From the NCBI RefSeq assembly GCF_902703175.1, contig NZ_CACRYJ010000068.1, positions 124,001 through 188,000 of the forward strand: a stretch of DNA of 64,000 nucleotides. Direction: 5' to 3'. A model generated the notes under the pieces. It did no database searches, had not been told where the DNA came from, and worked only from the letters and a program-made list of their open reading frames with translations. Made by a program: the position numbers and the translations under genes. This DNA is from Occultella aeris (lineage in GTDB: Bacteria; Actinomycetota; Actinomycetes; Actinomycetales; Beutenbergiaceae). Position 1 is the stretch's first letter. Each line of letters starts with the position of its first letter. Shown here in pieces: positions 17,551 through 25,792 of this stretch.

Positions 17551-17769
17551 ACGCGGGCGTGCCGGCGGCACGCGCAGCCGGATCGGCGGTCCGGAGCCAC
17601 GAACGCAGCTCGGCAGCCAGCTCGGTCATGCTCGCCAGCGGCGGGGTGTCCCGTCTCGATCTGCTCGCGCTGGAGCTCGGCGAACGGGGCCGCCACCGAC
17701 CTCCTCCTCGTCTGCGCCGTCACCCGCATCGTCACCGAACGGCTGCAGGACATGTGGGGCGCGGCCGGC

Positions 17770-18684
17770 TCAGTCGTGCATGCCGTGCTCGTGCCCCGAG
17801 TGGGTCGAGGGTTCGAGCTGGAACGTCGAGTGCTGCACGCCGACGTCGAAGTGCTCGGCGACGCAGGCCTGGAGGTCGTCGAGGATGCGGGGCGCGTGGC
17901 CGTCCTGGAAGCACTCGTCGTCGAGCACGATGTGGGCGGTCAGGACGGGCAGTCCGGTGGCGATCTGCGAGGCGTGCAGGTCGTGCACGCCCCGGACGTG
18001 CGGCTGGGCGAGGAGATGGTCGCGCACGACGTCCAGGTCGAGCCCTTCGGGCGTGGTCTCCAGGAGCACGCGCCCGGCCGTGCGCAGGACCGCGAGCGCC
18101 CGGGGTGCGATCAGGACGGCGATGGCGATGCCGGCGAGTGCGTCCGCTCGGGTCCACCCGGTGAACGTGATGATCAGCGCGCTGACGATCACGGCCACCG
18201 AGCCGAGCGCGTCGTTGACCACCTCGAGGAACGCGGCTCGCATGTTCAGGTTCGCGTCGCGGCCGGTACTGAGGACGGCGATGGCGGCAACGTTCCCGGC
18301 CAGGCCGATGATGCCGAAGACGAGCGTGCCGGTCGCAGCGATCTCGGGTGGATCGAGGAGCCGCCGGACACCCTCGATCAAGGCATAGATGCCGACCGCG
18401 AACAGCAGCGCCGCCTGCGCGCCGGCGGCCAGGATCTCGATGCGGCGCCAGCCCCAGGTGCGCCGGGAGGTCGCCGGCCGGGCCATCAGGGTCGCGGCCA
18501 GCAGGGCCATGAGTAGGCCGCCCGCGTCGGTGACCATATGGCCGGCATCGACGAGCAGCGCCAGGCTCCCGGTGATCAGGGCTCCGATCACCTGGGAGAC
18601 CAGGATGGTGGCCGTGATAGCGAACGCGATCGCCAACCGGCCCCGGTGCGTGGTCGGCGGGTGTGCGTGGCTGTGCTCACCCAT
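17770..18684 (-). CDS. Cation diffusion facilitator (CzcD/ZitB-type metal efflux)
   Basis: This is a 304-residue proton-coupled exporter of Zn/Cd/Co-type metals. A His-rich N terminus (GEHSHAHPP) precedes six membrane segments. The TM2 metal site reads DAGHMVTD (Asp46, His49, Asp53). In TM5 the common HxxxD appears as ExxxD (FLEVVNDALGS), which may shift metal preference. The cytoplasmic domain ends in a His-rich tail (HSGHEHGMHD). ATG 18684 is two bases after the stop of the ArsR-type gene, so the two form an operon with the repressor in front. Confidence 0.88.
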   Translation of the reverse strand: MGEHSHAHPPTTHRGRLAIAFAITATILVSQVIGALITGSLALLVDAGHMVTDAGGLLMALLAATLMARPATSRRTWGWRRIEILAAGAQAALLFAVGIYALIEGVRRLLDPPEIAATGTLVFGIIGLAGNVAAIAVLSTGRDANLNMRAAFLEVVNDALGSVAVIVSALIITFTGWTRADALAGIAIAVLIAPRALAVLRTAGRVLLETTPEGLDLDVVRDHLLAQPHVRGVHDLHASQIATGLPVLTAHIVLDDECFQDGHAPRILDDLQACVAEHFDVGVQHSTFQLEPSTHSGHEHGMHD

Positions 18685-18686
18685 GG

Positions 18687-19097
18687 TCACGGTGCCCTGT
18701 TCGGGTGGGCCCGCAGGTCCGCCGGGGCCGGGTTCGAGGTGGTCCCGATGCCGTAGTTCGGACACAGGGTCACGACGTATCCGGTGGCCGCGAGCAGGCG
18801 TTCTGCGCTCGCGAGCACATCGAGCAGCTCGGCGGAGGTGCTCAGCGAGAACATCGAGGCGCGACCCTGTGGCCGGGACGCCACGAGGCCGCAGTCGCGC
18901 AAGCAGGCGAGGTGTGCGCTGACCGTCGACTGGGCGAGACCGAGGTGCTCGGTGAGGTCACGGACCTTGTGCTCGCCGAGCGTCAGGTGCTGCAGGATCG
19001 CCAACCGGGTCGGGTCGGACAGGCCGTGGAACAGCGCCGCCGCCGGCGCCAGGTCCTGCGATTGGGCGCTCTCCGCCTCGAGTTGCGGCATCGTCAT
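18687..19097 (-). CDS. ArsR/SmtB-family metal-responsive repressor
   Basis: This is a 136-residue winged-helix regulator: LFHGLSDPTRLAILQHL, KVRDLTEHLGLAQSTVSAHLACLRDCGLV, then RPQGRASMFSL. A Cys in the recognition-helix region (HLACLRDC) and a later LCPNYGIG give candidate thiol ligands, recalling the CmtR/CadC-like members that sense Cd/Pb/Zn. ATG 19097 is selected; the upstream in-frame stretch is not family-like. It is co-transcribed with the CDF exporter and should repress both until metal binds. Confidence 0.88.
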   Translation of the reverse strand: MTMPQLEAESAQSQDLAPAAALFHGLSDPTRLAILQHLTLGEHKVRDLTEHLGLAQSTVSAHLACLRDCGLVASRPQGRASMFSLSTSAELLDVLASAERLLAATGYVVTLCPNYGIGTTSNPAPADLRAHPNRAP

Positions 19098-19098
19098 A

Positions 19099-19115
19099 TG
19101 GCGATGATAGCGCCA
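19099..19115. promoter_or_regulatory. Candidate ArsR operator
   Basis: An inverted repeat TGGCG at 19099-19103 and CGCCA at 19111-19115 lies immediately upstream of the repressor start, the usual place for an autoregulatory ArsR site. The arms are short, so this is tentative. Confidence 0.35.
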
Positions 19116-19180
19116 CACGGCGTCAGACAGAAGTGCGCTGTGCGAGCGTGAGACCGACCGGCTGCCCCGGCCGCGTGTGC

Positions 19181-19918
19181 TCAGGCGGCGCCACCGTTGA
19201 CGTGGAGGACCTGGCCGTTCACCCACCGGGCCGGCCCGGCGAGGAACGCGATCACCTCCGCGGTGTCCTCGGCACTGCCGAGGCGCCCCATCGGGTTCGC
19301 GGCCGCGATCGCCTCGACCAGCTCCTGGCTCTTGCCCTCGAAGAACAGGGGCGTCGCGGTGGGACCGGGCGCGACGGCGTTGACCGTGATGTCCCGGCCC
19401 CGTAGTTCGCGGGCGAGGATGAGCGACATCGCCTCAACGGCGCCCTTCGAGGCGGCGTAGGCGCCGTAGGTCGGCGTCTGGAGCCGGGTGATCGACGTGG
19501 ACAGGTTGATGATCGCCCCGCCCGCCCGCAGACGGCGCGCGGCGAGCTGGTCGACCACGAACGTCCCGCGGACGTTGACGCGCTGAACCCGGTCGAACGC
19601 GTCCAGGTCCATCTGCGCGACCGGCGCCAGCGGCATGATGCCGGCCGTGTGCACCAGCACGTCGACGCCGCCGAACTCTCGCTCGGCGACATCGAACAGT
19701 GCCGCCATCGCCGTCTCGTCCGCCACGTCGCCCCCGGCGGTGACCGCGCGGCCGCCGCCGGCTCGGATCGCGGCGACCACCTCGTCCGCGCGCTCGCGGC
19801 CACCCCCGTGGTGCACGACGACGGCGAAGCCGTCCGCGGCCAGGCGTCCGGCACTGATGCTCCCGATGGCGCCCGAGCCGCCGGTCACGATCGCGACGCG
19901 ATCCCCGTTGTTCGTCAT
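19181..19918 (-). CDS. SDR-family NAD(P)-dependent oxidoreductase (FabG-like)
   Basis: This is a 245-residue classical short-chain dehydrogenase. The nucleotide loop is TGGSGAIG at residues 12-19, followed by GDVAD and NVRGTF; the active site has Ser140/142 and Tyr154-x-x-x-Lys158. AVAPGPTATPLFFEG and VLHVNGG are typical ends. The gene diverges from a TetR regulator across a perfect palindrome, so it is probably the regulated target. The substrate is unknown; many such stand-alone SDRs act on quinones, keto esters or xenobiotics. Confidence 0.85.
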   Translation of the reverse strand: MTNNGDRVAIVTGGSGAIGSISAGRLAADGFAVVVHHGGGRERADEVVAAIRAGGGRAVTAGGDVADETAMAALFDVAEREFGGVDVLVHTAGIMPLAPVAQMDLDAFDRVQRVNVRGTFVVDQLAARRLRAGGAIINLSTSITRLQTPTYGAYAASKGAVEAMSLILARELRGRDITVNAVAPGPTATPLFFEGKSQELVEAIAAANPMGRLGSAEDTAEVIAFLAGPARWVNGQVLHVNGGAA

Positions 19919-19949
19919 GGTCTGAACCTCCCGCTAGTATGTGGACTAC

Positions 19950-19983
19950 GTGTACATTTTCATGGTGACACGGAAATGTACAC
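19950..19983. promoter_or_regulatory. TetR operator palindrome in the SDR/tetR divergent promoter
   Basis: Perfect 10-base arms GTGTACATTT (19950-19959) and AAATGTACAC (19974-19983) flank a 14-base spacer. Each arm contains TGTACA, itself a palindrome. The element lies between the two divergent starts (19918 and 20008). Confidence 0.7.
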
Positions 19984-20007
19984 CCTGTCCAGATAGGAGC
20001 ACGAACG

Positions 20008-20625
20008 ATGACGGGTCACCAAGCGCCGCGGCGCGGCCGCGGCCGGCGGCCGGCGGCCGAGGTACGCGCGAGCGTCCTCGAGGCGGCGGGTCGCGTCCTC
20101 CTCGAGGAGGGCCTGCCGGCGGTCACGTTCGACCGTATCGCCCGGGAGGCCGGGTCGAGCAAGATGACCCTCTACAAGTGGTGGCCCTCGCCCGGCGCAC
20201 TTGCGGCCGAGGCGTACTTCGCCGGCAGCGAGGAAGCGCTCGACTTCCACGACAGCGGCGACCTGGCGGCGGACCTGACGGCCCAGCTGACCGCGTTCGT
20301 GAGGCTGCTCACGGTCGCAGGGGCCGGCCGGCCGGTCTCCGAACTCATCGGTGCGGCTCAGCTGGACCCCGAGCTGGGCCGCGCGTGGTCGGAGAGTTAC
20401 GCGCTCCCGCGCCGCGAGCTCGCCCGTGTTCGGCTCCGGATCGCCCGCGACCGGGGCGAGCTGCGCGAGGGTGTCGACCTCGACGTGATGGTCGACCAGC
20501 TGTGGGGTGCCGTCTACCACCGGATGCTCGTGCTCCGGGTGCCGTTCGACGAGACACTCGCCCCGCGCCTGGTCGATCAGGCACTCCATGGGGCGGCACG
20601 ACGCGAGGCCGAGCCGGGCGCGTGA
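20008..20625 (+). CDS. TetR-family repressor
   Basis: This is a 205-residue regulator with the HTH in residues 27-62 (ASVLEAAGRVLLEEG, FDRIAREAGSSKMTLYKWWPS) and an all-helical ligand domain. The basic N-terminal tail (RRGRGRRPAAEV) is common in this group. It probably represses itself and the divergent SDR through the palindrome at 19950-19983. The ligand is unknown. Confidence 0.87.
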   Translation: MTGHQAPRRGRGRRPAAEVRASVLEAAGRVLLEEGLPAVTFDRIAREAGSSKMTLYKWWPSPGALAAEAYFAGSEEALDFHDSGDLAADLTAQLTAFVRLLTVAGAGRPVSELIGAAQLDPELGRAWSESYALPRRELARVRLRIARDRGELREGVDLDVMVDQLWGAVYHRMLVLRVPFDETLAPRLVDQALHGAARREAEPGA

Positions 20626-20734
20626 GCGCGATCCGTCGCCTTCCACACAGATCCTCCGCACCGATGCACTGGTGATCGCCGTCCTCGCGACGTACCGTCG
20701 GACCAGACGTACGTCTTCGAGGGAGTGAATCTTC

Positions 20735-21787
20735 ATGGCACGCACCTGGTCCCGCTGGCTACCGGCTGCGGCCGTCCCACTCGTGGTCGCCGGTTCGGTC
20801 GCGTTCGCCGCGCAGGCGGGGGCCGACGAGTTGCCCGAACGCACTCCAGAGGACGTCCTGACGCTTCTCGCCGACCGGGACCACCAACCGTACTCCGGCG
20901 AGTTCGAACAGACCTCCGACCTCGGCCTCCCGCAGTTGCCCGGTGGCGTGGACCTCCCGGATGCCGACGGTGACGCCGCCGCCGTGACCGCAGCCCTCGA
21001 GGCGCTCACCAGTGATCACGGCGGGCGGGTGTTGGTCGGCGAGCAGGACCAGGCCCGAGTCCAGGTGTTCGAGAGCTTCGGCGAGCGCGACGTCATCGTC
21101 AACGGCGACGAGGTCTGGGTCTATGACTCCGACGAGAATGCCGCCACCCATGCGACCGTGCCCGCCGACGCCCGCACAGCCCCCCTCGACCAGCAGTTGA
21201 CACCGGACGAGGTCGCCGACCGGTTCATCGAGGCCGTCGGCCCCAGCACGGAGTTGAGTGTCCGCGAGGACGTGGAGGTCGCCGGCCGCGCCGCCTACGA
21301 CCTCGTCCTGACCCCACGCACCGACGCGACGCTCGTGGCCGAGGTGGCGATCGCCGTCGACGGTGAGACCGGCCAACCGCTGCGGGTGAGCGTCACCGCC
21401 CGCGGCGAGCACGCGCCCGCCTTCCAGCTCGGCTACACCTCGCTCGATCTGGCCGCCCCCGATGCCGACCTGTTCGAGTTCACCCCGCCGGCGGGTGCCG
21501 AGGTCGAGGAGATCGCGCCGCCGGCGCAGGACCAGGGACGCGACGACGCCGAGCAGGTCGAACACCCGGAACCGACCGTGGTCGGGACCGGCTGGGAGTC
21601 CGTGGCGATCCTCGACGCCGGCACCACAGACATCGGAGCCGAACCGCTCCTCGCACAGTTGACCACCGCCGTCGACGGGGGTCGCCTGCTCGGCACCGAT
21701 CTCGTGAACGTGCTGATCGCCGACGACGGCAGGGTCCTGGTCGGGGCGGTGCCGCTCGAGCGGCTCCAGGCCGCGGCCGCTGAGTGA
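20735..21787 (+). CDS. LolA-like secreted lipoprotein-binding-fold protein
   Basis: This is a 350-residue exported protein with a signal peptide (about residues 1-30, ending AQAGADE). The body reads like the open beta-barrel LolA/LolB fold found in actinobacterial DUF2092/sigma-E-associated proteins: YSGEFEQTSDLGLP, VNGDEVWVYDSDENAATHATVP, AAYDLVLTPR, VAIAVDGETGQPLRV. It could bind a lipid or hydrophobic ligand at the outer face of the membrane. It overlaps the ABC ATPase gene (GTGA), so it probably works with that exporter. Confidence 0.72.
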   Translation: MARTWSRWLPAAAVPLVVAGSVAFAAQAGADELPERTPEDVLTLLADRDHQPYSGEFEQTSDLGLPQLPGGVDLPDADGDAAAVTAALEALTSDHGGRVLVGEQDQARVQVFESFGERDVIVNGDEVWVYDSDENAATHATVPADARTAPLDQQLTPDEVADRFIEAVGPSTELSVREDVEVAGRAAYDLVLTPRTDATLVAEVAIAVDGETGQPLRVSVTARGEHAPAFQLGYTSLDLAAPDADLFEFTPPAGAEVEEIAPPAQDQGRDDAEQVEHPEPTVVGTGWESVAILDAGTTDIGAEPLLAQLTTAVDGGRLLGTDLVNVLIADDGRVLVGAVPLERLQAAAAE

Positions 21788-22788
21788 GCGAGACCGCGAC
21801 CGCCGCGGATGAGGCGGACACGCACGCCGCCGACCTCGCGATCGCGACGACCGGCCTGACCAAGCGGTTCGGCCACCAGATCGCCGTCAACGCCATCGAC
21901 CTGGCCGTGCCCCGTGGCTCCGTGTTCGGGTTCCTCGGCCCGAACGGCTCCGGAAAGACCACCACGATCCGGGTCCTGCTCGGCCTCGCCGCAGCCACCA
22001 GCGGCAGCGCCCGCCTGCTCGGCAACGACGTGCCCACCCAACTGGCCGAGGCCTTGCCGCGGGTCGGGGCGCTCATCGAGGGGCCCGCGTTCTACCCGTT
22101 CCTGTCCGGGGCGGACAACCTGCGCCGACTCGACTCGGCCGACGCCCGCGCCGATCCCGCGACCCGCGATGCCCGGGTCGCCCGCGCGCTGGACCGTGTC
22201 GGCCTCTCGCACGCCGCCAGGAAGAAGGCGCGCGCCTACTCGCTCGGCATGAAGCAGCGACTCGGTATCGCCGCCGCTCTGCTCACCCCGCGCGACCTGC
22301 TCGTGCTCGACGAGCCCACGAACGGCCTCGACCCGCAGGGAACCCGCGAGGTGCGCTCGCTCATCCGTGCCGTGGCCGCCGAGGGCACCACCGTGTTCGT
22401 GTCCAGCCACCTGCTCGCCGAGGTCGAGCAGATCTGCACGCACGCGGCCGTGATGCACGTCGGCTCGCTCGTCGCGCAGGGCAGCCTTGACGACCTGCGG
22501 GGCACAGGTGGCCGGGTGGTCCGGGTCGAGACGCCCGACGGCGATCGAACGGTTGCCGAGTTCGCGCGCCTCGGGCTGGACGCGGCGCTGGCGGGTCCGG
22601 CCCTGCGGGCCGGGCCGGGCGAGGTCGTGGTGGAGGCGCCGCTGCCCGACGACGGGCCGGCCGCCGAGGATCTCGTCGCAGCGCTGGTGGCCGCCGGGGT
22701 GCGGGTGCGGGGCTTCGACCTGGCGCGGCCCAGTCTCGAGGACCGGTTCGTGGCCCTGACCGGGGAGGGGTTCGACGTTGCACGCTGA
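21784..22788 (+). CDS. ABC transporter ATP-binding protein (ABC-2 exporter type)
   Basis: This is a 334-residue ATPase. Walker A GPNGSGKTT begins at residue 52, the signature motif is YSLGMKQRLGIA, and Walker B LLVLDEPTNGLDP begins near residue 172 with switch His in VSSHLLAEVE. Residues beyond 230 form an accessory domain typical of drug or lipid exporters. The GTG start at 21784 overlaps the previous stop; its own 3' end overlaps the permease by 11 bases. Confidence 0.92.
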   Translation: MSETATAADEADTHAADLAIATTGLTKRFGHQIAVNAIDLAVPRGSVFGFLGPNGSGKTTTIRVLLGLAAATSGSARLLGNDVPTQLAEALPRVGALIEGPAFYPFLSGADNLRRLDSADARADPATRDARVARALDRVGLSHAARKKARAYSLGMKQRLGIAAALLTPRDLLVLDEPTNGLDPQGTREVRSLIRAVAAEGTTVFVSSHLLAEVEQICTHAAVMHVGSLVAQGSLDDLRGTGGRVVRVETPDGDRTVAEFARLGLDAALAGPALRAGPGEVVVEAPLPDDGPAAEDLVAALVAAGVRVRGFDLARPSLEDRFVALTGEGFDVAR

Positions 22789-23629
22789 CGCTGACACTGC
22801 CTCCGCCCGGACCCATGGCGGCGCCCTGCTCGCCTCGGAGCTGCGGGTGCTCTTCCGCCGCTGGCGCACCTGGGCGATGCTGGCCGCGCTGGCGTCGATC
22901 CCGGTGCTCATGGCCGTCGTGGTACGGCTCTCCTCCGAGCCGCCGGGACCGGGGGAGGGCCCGCCGTTCCTGGACCAGGTGACCAACAACGGCATGTTCG
23001 TTGCCGTCACCGCGCTCGTGCTGACGACGCCGCTGTTCCTGCCCCTGACCGTCGCCGTCGTTTCCGGGGACACGATCGCCGGCGAGGCGAGCCTCGGCAC
23101 GCTGCGCTATCTCCTCGTCGCACCGGCCGGCCGGGTGCGGCTGCTCCTGGTGAAGTACGTCTCCACCGTCGCGTTCTGCGTTGCCGCGAGTGGCACGGTG
23201 CTCCTCACCGGTTGGCTCATCGGCGCGGCGCTGTTCGGCACGGGGGAGGCGACGCTGCTCTCCGGGGACACGATCGGCGTCGGCGACGCCGTCGTCCGGT
23301 CCCTGCTCGTGGGCGCCCATGTGACGATCTGCATGCTGGGGCTGGCCGCCGTCGGGCTGTTCATCTCGACCCTGACCGACGCAGGGGTGGGCGCCATGGC
23401 CGCCGTGGCCGTGCTCACGATCGTCGCGCAGGTACTCGGCCAGCTGGACCAGCTCGCCTGGCTGCACCCGTGGCTGTTCACGCACCACTGGCTCGCGTTC
23501 GCCGACCTGCTCCGGGAGCCGATCGTGTGGACCTCGTTCACCGAGAACGCCCTGCTCCAGGCCGCGTACGTCGCGTTCTTCGGGGCGCTCGCCTACGGGC
23601 GGTTCAGCACGAAGGACGTCTTGTCCTGA
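22778..23629 (+). CDS. ABC-2 type transporter permease
   Basis: This is a 283-residue membrane subunit with six predicted segments. It starts at TTG 22778 inside the ATPase gene. VSGDTIAGEASLGTLRYLLV is the conserved ABC-2 amphipathic region after the second membrane helix. Together with the ATPase and the LolA-like protein it makes a three-gene exporter unit; the substrate is unknown. Confidence 0.88.
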   Translation: MHADADTASARTHGGALLASELRVLFRRWRTWAMLAALASIPVLMAVVVRLSSEPPGPGEGPPFLDQVTNNGMFVAVTALVLTTPLFLPLTVAVVSGDTIAGEASLGTLRYLLVAPAGRVRLLLVKYVSTVAFCVAASGTVLLTGWLIGAALFGTGEATLLSGDTIGVGDAVVRSLLVGAHVTICMLGLAAVGLFISTLTDAGVGAMAAVAVLTIVAQVLGQLDQLAWLHPWLFTHHWLAFADLLREPIVWTSFTENALLQAAYVAFFGALAYGRFSTKDVLS

Positions 23630-23680
23630 CTCGGCGATTACGGAAGTAGTTTTCACAGGCCCGCAAAGATCCGGAAGTAC

Positions 23681-23709
23681 TTGACGCAGCGTCCGGCCCT
23701 CAATAGTGT
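23681..23709 (+). promoter_or_regulatory. Sigma-70-type promoter of the nagZ-namZ operon
   Basis: TTGACG at 23681-23686 and TAGTGT at 23704-23709 are spaced by 17 bases, a good match for a housekeeping actinobacterial promoter. The -35 overlaps the second copy of a CGGAAGTASTT repeat (first copy at 23641, second at 23672), a likely regulator site. Confidence 0.6.
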
Positions 23710-23802
23710 CCCGGACAGGCGGTTGGGCAACGAGGTCCGGCCGTGCGGAGAGCCGTCGGAGTGACGTCGTTGTCGCCCGGGGCATGACCGAGGAGACACA
23801 CC

Positions 23803-25761
23803 GTGACTCTGACAGGTTCGCGAACGGTCCGAGCCGGCCTCACCGCGCTCGCGACCGGAGCCCTTGTCCTTTCCGCTCTCGCGCCCGCTGCCGGTGCCAA
23901 CCGGGCGCCCGACCCGGGCGGCGTCGCGGTGATGGAGGTCGGGGACACGCCCACCGCGGCCGAGATCGACGCCATCGTCGCGGCCATGAGCCTCGACGAA
24001 CTCATCGGTCAGATGACCTGGACGCACGTCTACGGCGCGTCCGCCGACGACACGTCGATGGCCGCCAGCAACCAGGCCCGCTACGGGGTGGACACCCCGG
24101 CCGAGGTGGTCGAGAAGTACCACCTCGGCGGCGTCCTCTACTTCGCCTGGTCCGGCAACACCGGCAGCCCCGCGCAGACCGTCACGCTGTCGAACGGTCT
24201 GCAGGAGGCGGCGATCGGCGAGGGCGGCCCGGGCATCCCGCTCGCGGTCACGATCGACCAGGAGGGCGGCCTCGTCGCCCGGGTCGGACCGCCGGCCACG
24301 CTGCTGCCCGGGAACATGGCGCTGGGCGCGACGTTCGACGAGGACCTGGCCCGACGACAGGGCGAGGTGCTCGGCGCCGAGATGCAGGCACTCGGCGTGA
24401 ACGTCGACTTCGCTCCCGTGCTCGACCTGAACTCCAACCCGGACAACCCCGTGATCGGGATCCGATCGATGGGCGAGGACCCGGACGTCGTCAGCGAACT
24501 CGGGGTCGCTCAGATCCAGGGGATCCAGGAGTACATCGCGGCTGCCGCGAAGCACTTCCCCGGCCACGGCGACACCGCCGAGGACTCGCACTACGGGCTA
24601 CCCGTGGTCACCTACGACCGGGCCACCCTCGAGGAGCACCTCGCGCCGTTCCAGGCCGCGATCGACGGCGGGGTGGACATGATCATGAGCGCGCACATCA
24701 TCGTGGAGGCGATCGACCCGACGATGCCCGGCACGCTCTCGCGCGCCGTGCTGACCGGTCTGCTGCGTGAGGAGATGGGCTTCGAGGGGATCGTCACCAC
24801 CGACGCCCTGGACATGGCCGCGCTCGCGGCGAACTGGAGCCAGGAGGACATCGCTCGCCTGACCATCCTGGCCGGTTCGGACATCCTGCTGAACTCCCCG
24901 GACGTGGACGCCTCGTTCGCCGGCGTCCGCCAGGCGGTCACGGACGGCGAGATCACCATTGAGCGGCTGCAGGAGTCGGTCCGCCGGATCCTCACCTGGA
25001 AGGCCGAGCGGGGGATCCTGGTGGACCCGTTCACCGACCCCGACGCAATCGACGACGTGGTCGGCTCCGCGGAACACCAAGCCACGGCGGCGACGATCTC
25101 CGACCGGGCCGCCACGCTGCTGCGGAACGAGGCACGCGTGCTGCCGCTCGGCTGCGACGAAACGATCCTGATGGTCGGTGCCGGCTCCGGCTGGCCCGAG
25201 CGGGTCGGTCCGATGCTCGCCGACCACGGCTACCAGGTGATCGAGGACTACGAGAACGGTTCCTCGCCGTCGGCCGCGTACCGCGCGCGCGCCGTGGCGG
25301 CCGCCGCCGAGGCCGATGTCATCGTGTTCACGTCGAACAACGCGACCAGCAACGCGGCACAGCAGCAGATGGTCGCCGAGCTCGCCGCGACCGGGGTCCC
25401 GGTGGTCGTCATCGCGACCCGCAACCCGTATGACATCAGCGTGCTGCCCGGTGCGGACGCGGTGATCAACAGCTACGGCACCGGGGTGATCAACTTCCAG
25501 GGGGTCGTCAGGGCGATCGCCGGGGACATCAACCCTGCGGGCCGGCTCCCGGTGGACGTCCCCGAGGCCGACGGCGACGGCGTCCTGCTCCCGCTCGGCA
25601 GCGGTCTTTCCTACCCCGGGCCGCCGCAGCACGCCGGACCACCGACGAACGCCGGACCGCCGGACGGGCGACCGCCGCACGCCGGACCGCCGGACCACGC
25701 CGGACCACCGGACCACGCCGGACCGGGCGGGTGCTCGCACCCGGGCCGCCCGACCGACTAG
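23803..25761 (+). CDS. nagZ: Secreted GH3 beta-N-acetylhexosaminidase (NagZ type) with HAGPP-repeat tail
   Basis: This is a 652-residue exported enzyme. A signal peptide (residues 1-32) precedes the GH3 barrel. The NagZ-defining KHFPGHGDT begins at Lys250, with His255 in the catalytic Asp-His dyad loop, and DSHYGLP follows. The nucleophile Asp334 is in TTDALDM. A GH3 C-terminal sandwich (residues 400-590) follows, as in Bacillus-type NagZ. The end is a proline-rich run of HAGPP(D/N) repeats absent from standard NagZ. It releases terminal N-acetylglucosamine from peptidoglycan fragments outside the cell. GTG 23803 has GAGGAG upstream. NamZ follows directly. Confidence 0.87.
   Translation: MTLTGSRTVRAGLTALATGALVLSALAPAAGANRAPDPGGVAVMEVGDTPTAAEIDAIVAAMSLDELIGQMTWTHVYGASADDTSMAASNQARYGVDTPAEVVEKYHLGGVLYFAWSGNTGSPAQTVTLSNGLQEAAIGEGGPGIPLAVTIDQEGGLVARVGPPATLLPGNMALGATFDEDLARRQGEVLGAEMQALGVNVDFAPVLDLNSNPDNPVIGIRSMGEDPDVVSELGVAQIQGIQEYIAAAAKHFPGHGDTAEDSHYGLPVVTYDRATLEEHLAPFQAAIDGGVDMIMSAHIIVEAIDPTMPGTLSRAVLTGLLREEMGFEGIVTTDALDMAALAANWSQEDIARLTILAGSDILLNSPDVDASFAGVRQAVTDGEITIERLQESVRRILTWKAERGILVDPFTDPDAIDDVVGSAEHQATAATISDRAATLLRNEARVLPLGCDETILMVGAGSGWPERVGPMLADHGYQVIEDYENGSSPSAAYRARAVAAAAEADVIVFTSNNATSNAAQQQMVAELAATGVPVVVIATRNPYDISVLPGADAVINSYGTGVINFQGVVRAIAGDINPAGRLPVDVPEADGDGVLLPLGSGLSYPGPPQHAGPPTNAGPPDGRPPHAGPPDHAGPPDHAGPGGCSHPGRPTD
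25629..25726 (+). repeat. In-frame tandem repeats coding for a HAGPP-type tail
   Basis: Several 15- to 18-base units around CACGCCGGACCGCCGGAC encode HAGPPD/NAGPPD. They form the last 40 or so residues of the GH3 enzyme. The unit length varies and the codon choice is nearly uniform, suggesting slippage-driven expansion. Such a Pro/His tail could bind the cell wall (inference). Confidence 0.7.
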
Positions 25762-25792
25762 ACCCCCGATCCCGAGTGAGATGAGGACCGCA

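Noticed and set aside
17551-17769. Possible short gene (MTELAAELRSWLRTADP-like reading) between the topoisomerase relic and the CDF gene
   Set aside because: The frame is short, has no clear ribosome site and no recognisable family, and lies in a decaying region.
25629-25726. Short tandem repeats considered as a CRISPR array
   Set aside because: The units are 15-18 bases without unique spacers, and they are in frame inside the GH3 gene.
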